Of a stretch of DNA of 8,655 nucleotides, positions 1-5,262 are shown in pieces (position 1 is the stretch's first letter; each line of letters starts with the position of its first letter). Where the stretch lies: assembly GCA_025352765.1 (NCBI GenBank), contig JANXSI010000551.1, positions 1 to 8,655 on the forward strand, given 5' to 3'. Position numbers and translations under genes: made by a program. This DNA comes from Devosia sp. (lineage in GTDB: Bacteria > Pseudomonadota > Alphaproteobacteria > Rhizobiales > Devosiaceae). The notes under the pieces were generated by a model that saw nothing but the letters and a program-made list of their open reading frames with translations, did no database searches and was not told the origin of the DNA.

Positions 1-460
1 CCGCTGCCATCGGCGCCTCGTCAGCACCTCACGGGAGATGACGGCAGCGGGGGCATTATGCGCCCGCTGGGAAGGTGGTCGATAAGTTGGGCGAGAATTC
101 GTGGAAGGGATTGGGAGGATTGAAGAATTGGCGGCGGCCGCGTGTCACTTAGCCATCCGCGATGCCGGTAATCTGGCCTCCCTCCCCCTTGCGGGGAGGG
201 ATGGGGTGGGGGTTGGAGAGCCCGGTGCCCATCCGGAGTGACCGGGCTCCTCGCCCCCCACCCTTGATCCCTCCCCGCAAGGGGGAGGGAGACGACTGAG
301 GGATCGGCTTAAGTGACACTGCCCCGTCGCCAATTCCCCAATCCTCCCAATCCCTTCCACGAATTCTCGCCCAACTTATCGACCACCTTCACAGCGGGCG
401 CATAATGCCCCTGCTGCCGTCATCTCCCGTGAGGTGCTGACGAGGCGCCGATGGCAGCGG
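1..460. repeat. Large imperfect inverted repeat (about 150-nt arms, possibly extending left of the window)
   Basis: The plus strand from 1 rightward matches the minus strand from 460 leftward. Positions 1-122 pair with 460-339 with only two mismatches (49 and 70), and similarity continues with a few more mismatches to about 150/311. An EcoRI-type GAATTC occurs at matching places in both arms (95-100 and 361-366). The centre (about 179-290) is a second, GC-rich palindrome, so the whole block could fold into one long cruciform or RNA hairpin. Because base 1 of the window pairs with base 460, the true left end cannot be seen. No protein-coding gene is convincing inside it. It could be two inverted copies of an intergenic repeat family, or a MITE-like element. 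No flanking target duplication can be checked. Confidence 0.9.
179..290. repeat. GC-rich nested palindrome at the centre of the large inverted repeat
   Basis: Positions 179-202 are a perfect 24-nt reverse complement of 267-290. Each of these is itself a small hairpin (CTCCCC, short loop, GGGGAG). Inside them, AGCCCGGT (219-226) pairs with ACCGGGCT (241-248) around a 14-nt loop. The offset relative to the outer arms (coordinate sums 469 versus 461) shows that indels have accumulated on one side. The composition resembles the short intergenic palindromes common in Rhizobiales genomes; that resemblance is from memory, not from a search. Confidence 0.8.
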
Positions 461-555
461 TGGTGGAGCGGTGGTCGCACCTCTCGTGGACCCGATGTCC
501 TGCGCGACGGGTAAGTCCCCGTTCCTCGGCCGGGCGTCCTTACAGCCACCGCGGA

Positions 556-610
556 AGAGCGCTGGGTGTCTCACCAAAACACCCAACAGTTCGGAGGCGC
601 CCAGCGCTCT
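556..610. repeat. Two-tier stem-loop with 11-nt complementary ends
   Basis: AGAGCGCTGGG (556-566) is the exact reverse complement of CCCAGCGCTCT (600-610). Within it, GGGTGT (564-569) can pair with ACACCC (579-584). The two stems share only the GGG at 564-566, so an 8-bp outer stem and a 6-bp inner stem could coexist, or two full-length stems could compete. It lies 87 bp past the metZ stop. It may be part of the metZ 3' end, an independent small RNA, or repeat sequence. Confidence 0.65.
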
Positions 611-613
611 CCG

Positions 614-639
614 TTCGCGGCTCACCTTTGAGCCGCGAA
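614..639. repeat. Perfect 11-bp stem-loop downstream of metZ
   Basis: TTCGCGGCTCA (614-624) pairs perfectly with TGAGCCGCGAA (629-639) across the 4-nt loop at 625-628. Read in the metZ direction (minus strand) it begins 58 nt after the stop codon. It could therefore mark the 3' end of the metZ transcript. There is no U-run on either side, so it is not a canonical intrinsic terminator. Confidence 0.6.
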
Positions 640-696
640 GGCATACCCCGGAGCCGCAGGGCTGCCGGGAGCCTCCGCTCGTCCAGTCCCAGCCGT

Positions 697-1905
697 TCAG
701 ATCTGGTCCAGCGCGAAGCTCAGATCCTTGATCAGGTCGTCGGCATTCTCGAGGCCGACCGACAGCCGCAGCAGGCCCGGCGTGATGCCGCTTTCGAGCC
801 GCACCTCTTCGGTGAAGCGGGCATGCGTGGTGGTGCCGGGATGCGTGATCAGCGACTTGGCGTCGCCCAGATTGTTCGAGATCAGGATCACCGCCAGGGA
901 GTCCGAGAGCTTGAAGGCCGCCTCACGTCCGCCCTTGACCTCGAGCGCCACCAGCGTCGAGCCGGCACTCATCTGCCGCTTCGCCACTTCGTACTGCGGA
1001 TGCGAGGGATGGAACGGGTAGGAAATCCGCTCGAGCTTGGGATGGGTGGCGAGGAAGTCCGCGACTTTCACCGCGCTCGCCGTCATCTGGCTGACCCTGA
1101 GCGGCAGCGTTTCGAGCCCCTTGAGCAGCACCCAGGCATTGAACGGCGAGATCGACGGGCCGGTCTGCCGCAGCAGCGTGTGCAGCTCGCCGGTGATCAG
1201 CTCCTTGGAGCCGAGCACGATGCCGCCCAGCGTCCGGCCCTGCCCATCGATGTGCTTGGTCGCCGAATACGAAACGAGATCGGCGCCCAGCTGAAGCGGA
1301 TGCTGCAGCAGCGGCGTCGCGAAGACATTGTCGACTAGGAGCTTGGCACCATGGGCGTGGGCAATCTCCGCCACCGCCGCGATATCGACCAGTTCAAGCG
1401 TCGGGTTGGTCGGCGTCTCGATGAACACCAGCTTGGTGTTCTTCTGCATCGCCGCCTCGAAATTCTTCGGGTCGCGGCCATCGACCAGCGTCGAGGCAAC
1501 GCCCCAGCGCGGCATGAAATCTTCGACCACATAGCGGCAACCGCCGAACAGTGCCCGCGACGCAACGATGTGGTCGCCGGCCCGCACCTGGCTCATCACC
1601 GCATTGGTGACCGCCGACATGCCGGTCGCGAACGCCCGCGCCGCCTCGGCGCCCTCGAGCAGCGCCATGCGGTCCTGGAACACGTCGACCGTCGGGTTGG
1701 CAAAGCGCGAGTAGTTGTGCGCGCCCGGGATCTTGTTGAGGAACAGGTTCTCGGCATGCTGCGAGCTCGGGTAGGAGTAGCCCGAGTTCATGAAGATCGG
1801 CTCGCTCGTCTCGTTGAACGCCGTGCGGTGCACGCCGCCATGAACGAGCTGCGTCTCCGGCGACAAGGCCTTGGGATCGCTCAGCGGATTCTTCGGGTTC
1901 GGCAT
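697..1905 (-). CDS. metZ: O-succinylhomoserine sulfhydrylase (MetZ)
   Basis: A PLP enzyme of the Cys/Met metabolism family (cystathionine gamma-synthase fold). It is expected to join sulfide to O-succinylhomoserine to give homocysteine in the cytoplasm. The protein has 402 residues, normal for the family. Visible family marks are the cofactor-phosphate motif YSRFANPT (65-72), the ring-stacking FGG region (120-122), the PLP-binding Asp192 in VDNVFATP, and the Schiff-base Lys217 in SYSATKH. The C-terminal domain includes SLITHPGTTTH and GLLRLSVGLE. I chose the ATG at 1905. It has GGAG at 1916-1913, seven bases upstream, and the longer in-frame start at 1938 falls inside the terminator hairpin of the leader. 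Upstream lies a SAM-II riboswitch, a known regulator of metZ/metA in alphaproteobacteria, which supports MetZ over other family members. Related alternatives (cystathionine gamma-synthase, methionine gamma-lyase) fit less well. Confidence 0.93.
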   Translation of the reverse strand: MPNPKNPLSDPKALSPETQLVHGGVHRTAFNETSEPIFMNSGYSYPSSQHAENLFLNKIPGAHNYSRFANPTVDVFQDRMALLEGAEAARAFATGMSAVTNAVMSQVRAGDHIVASRALFGGCRYVVEDFMPRWGVASTLVDGRDPKNFEAAMQKNTKLVFIETPTNPTLELVDIAAVAEIAHAHGAKLLVDNVFATPLLQHPLQLGADLVSYSATKHIDGQGRTLGGIVLGSKELITGELHTLLRQTGPSISPFNAWVLLKGLETLPLRVSQMTASAVKVADFLATHPKLERISYPFHPSHPQYEVAKRQMSAGSTLVALEVKGGREAAFKLSDSLAVILISNNLGDAKSLITHPGTTTHARFTEEVRLESGITPGLLRLSVGLENADDLIKDLSFALDQI

Positions 1906-1920
1906 CGGGTCGCTCCAGAC

Positions 1921-1950
1921 AAAAAAACCGGCACGCATTCAGCGGCCGGC
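1921..1950 (-). terminator. Intrinsic terminator in the metZ leader
   Basis: On the minus strand CCGGC (1949-1945) plus CGC (1944-1942) pairs with GCG (1936-1934) plus GCCGG (1932-1928). There is one bulged U (1933) and a 5-nt loop, and the stem is followed directly by seven Us (1927-1921). It lies between the SAM-II aptamer and the metZ ribosome-binding site (1916-1913). Termination here would remove the start signals of metZ. It is inferred to be the expression platform of the riboswitch. Confidence 0.85.
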
Positions 1951-1960
1951 GTCGAGCACG

Positions 1961-2016
1961 GGTCCCTTTAGCAATTTGTTTAAAGTGGCTGCAATCAGAC
2001 CGGCCAAATCACCACT
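1961..2016 (-). promoter_or_regulatory. SAM-II riboswitch aptamer (metA motif) upstream of metZ
   Basis: The minus strand carries the characteristic SAM-II sequence. P1 is AGTGGT (2016-2011) with GCCACT (1989-1984), the last pair being U-G. It is followed by GATTTGGCCGGTC (2010-1998), TTGCA before the P1 3' strand, and TTAAACAA...GCTAAAG (from 1983 to 1966). Pseudoknot P2 can form from GGTC (2001-1998) with GACC (1964-1961), and U1997-G1965 can extend it. SAM-II riboswitches bind S-adenosylmethionine and repress methionine genes in alphaproteobacteria. Position, orientation and target gene all fit. Identification rests on recalled consensus, not a covariance-model search. Confidence 0.93.
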
Positions 2017-2025
2017 GGGCATTGC

Positions 2026-2052
2026 ATTATGCCGCTTGCCGCTTGGCGTCAA
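2026..2052 (-). promoter_or_regulatory. Probable sigma-70 promoter of metZ
   Basis: On the minus strand TTGACG (2052-2047) matches the -35 consensus in five of six positions. CATAAT (2031-2026) matches the -10 in five of six. The spacer is 15 bp, slightly shorter than ideal. Transcription would start at about 2019, just ahead of the first aptamer base at 2016, which fits a riboswitch leader. The -35 lies only 25 bp from the divergent dcd start codon. Confidence 0.6.
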
Positions 2053-2076
2053 TCGCGCGGGTTGCTAGGCAGGAGC

Positions 2077-3186
2077 ATGGCAAATGACCAAAATTGGGCG
2101 ACCGGCGTCTTTCCGGCCCGTTTCATTGAGCGGCTGCGCGAAGCCGGCGGCATTGTCGCGCCGCCGTTCGACGCCGACCAGGTGCAGCCCGCGAGCCTCG
2201 ACCTCCGGCTCGGCGACATCGCCTATCGCGTCCGCTCAAGCTTTTTGCCGGGGCCCGAGCAGACCGTTGCCGAGCGCATCCGCACGCTCGAGCTGCATCG
2301 CCTCGACCTGACCAATGGCGCCGTGCTCGAGCGCGGCTGTGTCTACCTTGTGCCGCTGCAGGAGAGCCTGGCTCTGCCGCCGACCATCAGCGCCGGCGCC
2401 AACCCCAAGAGCTCGACCGGACGGCTCGACGTCTTCACCCGCGTCATCGGCGACCGGGCGCGCGGCTTCGATACCCTCACGGCCGGCTATACCGGCCCGC
2501 TCTATCTTGAGATTTCCCCCCGCACCTTCCCGGTCCGCGTGCGGCGCGGCTCGCGCCTGAGCCAGATCCGCTTCCGTGTCGGCGACACGCGTCTGACGGT
2601 CGACGAGCATAAGGCGCTGCATCGCGCCGAAACGCTGGTGTTCGACGCCAACGAGGAGGTCGGCGAAGGCGTCGCGCTGTCGATTGATTTGAAGGGCGAG
2701 GGCAGGGGCGGCCTCATCGGCTTCCGGTCCAAGCGCCACACCCCGGTCATCGATATGGACATCAAGGACACGCTGGATGTCCTCGATTATTGGGAGCCGC
2801 TGATCAATCGCGGCAGCGACGAGTTCATCCTCGACCCCGACGAGTTCTATATCCTCGTGAGCCGCGAGAGCGTTCACGTGCCGCCCGCCTTTGCCGCCGA
2901 GATGGTACCGTTCGATCCGCTGGTCGGCGAGTTCCGCGTGCACTATGCGGGGTTCTTCGATCCCGGCTTCGGCCATTCGGCCGCCGGCGGCACCGGCAGC
3001 CGCGCCGTGCTCGAGGTCCGCAGCCGCGAGGTGCCGTTCCTCCTCGGCCACGGCCAGACCATCGGCCGCCTGGTCTATGAGCGCCTGACCGAACTGCCCG
3101 ACCGCCTGTACGGCTCGGGCCTTGGCTCCAACTACCAGGCGCAGACCCTCAAACTGTCGAAACACTTCCGCGCCTTCGCCCTCTAG
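2077..3186 (+). CDS. dcd: Two-domain 2'-deoxycytidine 5'-triphosphate deaminase
   Basis: Expected to deaminate dCTP to dUTP, feeding dUMP and thymidylate synthesis in the cytoplasm. The protein has 369 residues, about twice the length of the E. coli enzyme. It matches the long alphaproteobacterial form, in which two dUTPase-fold domains are joined. The N-terminal domain holds the family core FDADQVQPASLDLRLG (31-46), then PKSSTGR (110-116). Ser112/Ser113 and Arg116 there correspond to the catalytic Ser/Arg loop of Dcd. YTGPLYLE ends in Glu145, the likely counterpart of the catalytic Glu. The second half (about 195-369) has EFYILVSRESVHVP and a similar beta-rich layout. It lacks an obvious second SS..R loop, so it is probably structural. 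The ATG at 2077 is chosen because family similarity begins just after it. AGGAG (2071-2075) is only one base from this ATG, unusually close. The next gene starts 10 bp after the stop. Confidence 0.88.
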   Translation: MANDQNWATGVFPARFIERLREAGGIVAPPFDADQVQPASLDLRLGDIAYRVRSSFLPGPEQTVAERIRTLELHRLDLTNGAVLERGCVYLVPLQESLALPPTISAGANPKSSTGRLDVFTRVIGDRARGFDTLTAGYTGPLYLEISPRTFPVRVRRGSRLSQIRFRVGDTRLTVDEHKALHRAETLVFDANEEVGEGVALSIDLKGEGRGGLIGFRSKRHTPVIDMDIKDTLDVLDYWEPLINRGSDEFILDPDEFYILVSRESVHVPPAFAAEMVPFDPLVGEFRVHYAGFFDPGFGHSAAGGTGSRAVLEVRSREVPFLLGHGQTIGRLVYERLTELPDRLYGSGLGSNYQAQTLKLSKHFRAFAL

Positions 3187-3195
3187 GAGACTGTC

Positions 3196-4251
3196 ATGAC
3201 CTCGACCCGCGCTTACGCTTCCCAATCGGCGACCACTCCGCTCGGCCCCCACACCATCGAGCGGCGCGAACCCGGTCCGCACGACGTCAAGATCGACATT
3301 CTGTACTGTGGCGTCTGCCATTCCGACCTGCATATGGCGCGTGGCGAGTGGCACGGTGCGAAATTCCCCTGCGTGCCCGGCCACGAGATCGTCGGCACCG
3401 TGGTGGCGGTCGGCTCGCATGTGCGGGAATTCCAGCCCGGCGATCGTGTCGGCGTCGGCTGCATGGTCGATAGCTGCGGCGAATGCGAAAGCTGCAAGGC
3501 GGGCAACGAGCAGTACTGCTACGCCGGCAACACCGGCACCTACAACAGCCACGACAAGCATCTGGGCGGCCACACTTTCGGCGGCTACTCGGCCTCGATC
3601 ACCGTCGATGAAGGCTTCGTGCTCAACATCCCGGACAATCTGCCGCTCGATGCGGCGGCACCGCTGCTCTGCGCCGGAATCACGCTCTATTCGCCGCTCA
3701 AGCACTGGCACGCCGGTCCCGGCAAGAAGGTCGGGATCATCGGACTGGGCGGGCTCGGGCACATGGGTGTCAAGATCGCCCGGGCGCTGGGTGCGCATGT
3801 GGTGATGCTCACCACCTCGCCGGAAAAGGCTGCCGATGCGCAAAAGCTCGGCGCGCACGAGGTGATCCTGTCGACCGACGCGGCGCAGATGAAGGCGGCC
3901 GAAAAGACTTTCGACCTGTTGATGAACACCGTATCGGCCTCGCACGACCTCAATGCCTATACGCGGCTGCTCAACTTCGACGGCGCCCATGTCCTGCTCG
4001 GCATCCCGCCGACGCCCTACCCGCCGCTCGATGTCGGCCGGATGATCGGCAACCGCCTGACCGTTGCTGCCTCGACCATCGGCGGCATCCGAGAGACCCA
4101 GGAAATGCTGGACTTCTGCGCCGCCCACCACATCGTCTCCGACATCGAGACCATCCGCATGGACCAGGTCAACGACGCCTACGAGCGGATGCTGAAGGGC
4201 GACGTGAAATACCGGTTCGTGATCGATATGGCGACGCTGAAGGGGGCTTGA
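3196..4251 (+). CDS. Zinc-dependent alcohol dehydrogenase / aldehyde reductase, YahK-like
   Basis: A medium-chain dehydrogenase of the cinnamyl-alcohol-dehydrogenase branch, closely resembling E. coli YahK over its whole length. It probably reduces aldehydes with NADPH. The protein has 351 residues, normal for the family. Catalytic zinc ligands are visible as Cys41 (GVCHSDLH), His63/Glu64 (PGHEIVG) and Cys159 (PLLCAGIT). The structural zinc site is Cys94, Cys97, Cys100 and Cys108. The nucleotide-binding motif GLGGLGHMG spans 183-191. The C-terminal stretch includes GGIRETQEMLDFCA and ends with YERMLKGDVKYRFVID, both typical of YahK-type enzymes. AGGAG (3185-3189) overlaps the dcd stop codon and lies six bases before the ATG, so the two genes are very likely co-transcribed and perhaps translationally coupled. 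The natural substrate cannot be read from sequence, and no functional link to dCTP deamination is apparent. Confidence 0.92.
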   Translation: MTSTRAYASQSATTPLGPHTIERREPGPHDVKIDILYCGVCHSDLHMARGEWHGAKFPCVPGHEIVGTVVAVGSHVREFQPGDRVGVGCMVDSCGECESCKAGNEQYCYAGNTGTYNSHDKHLGGHTFGGYSASITVDEGFVLNIPDNLPLDAAAPLLCAGITLYSPLKHWHAGPGKKVGIIGLGGLGHMGVKIARALGAHVVMLTTSPEKAADAQKLGAHEVILSTDAAQMKAAEKTFDLLMNTVSASHDLNAYTRLLNFDGAHVLLGIPPTPYPPLDVGRMIGNRLTVAASTIGGIRETQEMLDFCAAHHIVSDIETIRMDQVNDAYERMLKGDVKYRFVIDMATLKGA

Positions 4252-4261
4252 GGATCGAGCC

Positions 4262-4392
4262 CTGGGCAGCCCCTCACCCGGCCTCCGCTTCGCTCGGCCA
4301 CCCTCTCCCCCAAGGGGCGAGGGGAACCACTGGCTTCGGTTCTGGCGTCCCCTCGCCCCTCCGGGGGGAGGGGCAGGGTGAGGGGTGCCCAG
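4262..4392. repeat. GC-rich intergenic palindrome between convergent genes
   Basis: This palindrome fills most of the 151-bp gap between the reductase stop (4251) and the dehydrogenase stop (4403). CTGGGCA (4262-4268) pairs with TGCCCAG (4386-4392). CCCCTCACCC (4270-4279) pairs with GGGTGAGGGG (4376-4385). AGGGGCGAGGGG (4313-4324) pairs perfectly with CCCCTCGCCCCT (4349-4360) across a 24-nt loop. The left arm carries about 24 extra bases, including GGCCTCCGC and its partner-like GCTCGGCC. There is no U-run, but a hairpin this stable could block read-through from both sides. Composition is like the 179-290 palindrome, although the two are not the same sequence. Confidence 0.8.
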
Positions 4393-4402
4393 TGCGGTGC
4401 AC

Positions 4403-5155
4403 TCAGTACGTGGCGCGACCGCCGCTGAGGTCGAACGTTGCGCCGGTGGTGAAGGAGTTCTCGGCGCTTGCGAGCCAGGTGATCATCGAGGCGGCCTCGG
4501 TGAGTTCCAGCATCCGGCCGCGCGGGATCTTGCTGAGGATCATTTCGAGGAATTTCGGATCCTGGCTGAGCGCCATGGTGGTCTTGGCGACCGCCGGGGT
4601 CACGCAGTTGACCGCAATGTCGTACTTCGCCAGCTCCTTGCCGAGCGACTTGGTGAGCGCGATGACGCCGGCCTTGGTCGCCGAGTAGGCCGGAGCCCCC
4701 GGGTTGCCTTCCTTGCCGGCGACCGAGGCGAGGTTGACGATGCGGCCATAGCCGCCTGAAATCATGTGCGGCACGACCGTGCGGCAGACAAAGAACGTGC
4801 CGACAAGGCCGATGTGAACAACGTCCATGAACGCCTGCGGCGGGTATTCCCAGGTGTTGGCGTTGGGGCCGACGATGGCGGCGTTGTTGACCAGAATGTC
4901 GATCTTGCCGAACTTGTCGACCACCGCCTTGACCGCCGCTTCGACCGACTCGAGCTGGCCGATATTGGCGTTGACCACCTGCAGCTTGCCGGACGCTCCG
5001 TGCTTTGCCGCCAGCGCATCGAGCAGCTTCTGGTCGATGTCCCACACCGAGACCGATGCACCGCTCTCGAGCATGCGCTCGGCCACGGTGAGGCCGATGC
5101 CCTGGCCGGCTCCGGTGATGATGGCGACACGGCCGGCGAGATCGTAGCTGTTCAT
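4403..5155 (-). CDS. Short-chain dehydrogenase/reductase, last gene of the sugar-transport operon
   Basis: A classical SDR of 250 residues with a Rossmann fold. It shows TGAGQGIG (14-21), an acidic residue at the end of beta-2 (Asp39 in VWDID) that favours NAD over NADP, NNAA (90-93), catalytic Ser144, and YSATK with Tyr157 and Lys161. It ends in FDLSGGRATY. The catalytic-tetrad Asn usually found in an NxxG motif appears to be Gly116 here (GLVGTF). It follows a sugar-binding protein gene on the same strand, so oxidation of an imported sugar or sugar-acid intermediate is likely; this is inference. I chose the ATG at 5155 because the protein there begins at the usual distance from the Rossmann motif. 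The longer start at 5209 would add residues encoded by a hairpin. The ribosome site is weak (GCGGA roughly ten bases upstream). Automatic labels such as FabG would be misleading. Confidence 0.88.
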   Translation of the reverse strand: MNSYDLAGRVAIITGAGQGIGLTVAERMLESGASVSVWDIDQKLLDALAAKHGASGKLQVVNANIGQLESVEAAVKAVVDKFGKIDILVNNAAIVGPNANTWEYPPQAFMDVVHIGLVGTFFVCRTVVPHMISGGYGRIVNLASVAGKEGNPGAPAYSATKAGVIALTKSLGKELAKYDIAVNCVTPAVAKTTMALSQDPKFLEMILSKIPRGRMLELTEAASMITWLASAENSFTTGATFDLSGGRATY

Positions 5156-5183
5156 TGGGGAATGGTCCGCTGAGGGGAAAGGC

Positions 5184-5207
5184 GGGGCGCCGGACAACCG
5201 GCGCCCC
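5184..5207. repeat. Hairpin copy 1, just upstream of the dehydrogenase gene
   Basis: GGGGCGCCGG (5184-5193), loop ACAA, then CCGGCGCCCC (5198-5207) form a perfect 10-bp stem. The 23 bases 5185-5207 are identical to 5229-5251, giving a direct repeat with a 44-bp period. It lies 28 bp ahead of the dehydrogenase start codon in the leader of that gene. Only a short CCUUU follows it on the minus strand. Confidence 0.85.
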
Positions 5208-5218
5208 AATGGTTCGCT

Positions 5219-5251
5219 AAAAAAGATAGGGCGCCGGACAACCGGCGCCCC
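5219..5251 (-). terminator. Hairpin copy 2 with U-run after the sugar-binding protein gene
   Basis: On the minus strand GGGCGCCGG (5250-5242), loop TTGT (5241-5238) and CCGGCGCCC (5237-5229) form a perfect 9-bp stem. It is followed by UAUC and six Us (5224-5219). It starts 12 bases past the stop codon of the binding-protein gene. It can act as a partial terminator and as a 3' stabiliser. That would give more binding-protein mRNA than dehydrogenase mRNA, a common arrangement in ABC operons. Confidence 0.75.
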
Positions 5252-5262
5252 GGGAGTGTGGA

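Larger units (their letters stand above)
461..696. other. Intergenic region without a convincing gene, rich in stem-loops
   Basis: This stretch lies between the large inverted repeat and the metZ stop codon. The open frames crossing it are short, arginine/proline-rich and overlap the palindrome or metZ. The only clear structure is a pair of stem-loops at 556-610 and 614-639, listed separately. A minus-strand open frame of 78 codons (625-389) runs through it into the right arm of the inverted repeat. I cannot assign it to a family, and its coding status is doubtful. Confidence 0.6.

Noticed and set aside
179..290. CRISPR-like repeat
   Set aside because: There are only two inverted copies, with no regular direct repeat-spacer pattern.
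389..625. Minus-strand open frame of 78 codons as a real small protein
   Set aside because: It has no recognisable domain and overlaps both a stem-loop and a highly conserved DNA repeat arm. The sequence is better explained as repeat or structured DNA. Similar short frames seem to occur in rhizobial intergenic repeats, but I cannot verify this.
614..639. Stem-loop as a canonical rho-independent terminator of metZ
   Set aside because: The stem is strong, but there is no T-run on either strand after it. It is kept only as a stem-loop.
451..1338. Plus-strand open frame of 295 codons over the end of metZ
   Set aside because: Antisense to metZ, arginine-rich, and it begins inside the inverted repeat. 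No motif is recognised.
2236..4131. Minus-strand open frame of 631 codons spanning dcd and the reductase gene
   Set aside because: It is the antisense shadow of two well-recognised plus-strand genes. It crosses their boundary, has no ribosome site, and reads as an Arg/Ala/Asp-rich low-complexity sequence typical of GC-rich antisense frames.
4179..5045. Minus-strand open frame of 288 codons overlapping the dehydrogenase gene
   Set aside because: It is a shifted frame of the SDR gene that also runs through the 4262-4392 palindrome. It lacks the Rossmann and YxxxK motifs.
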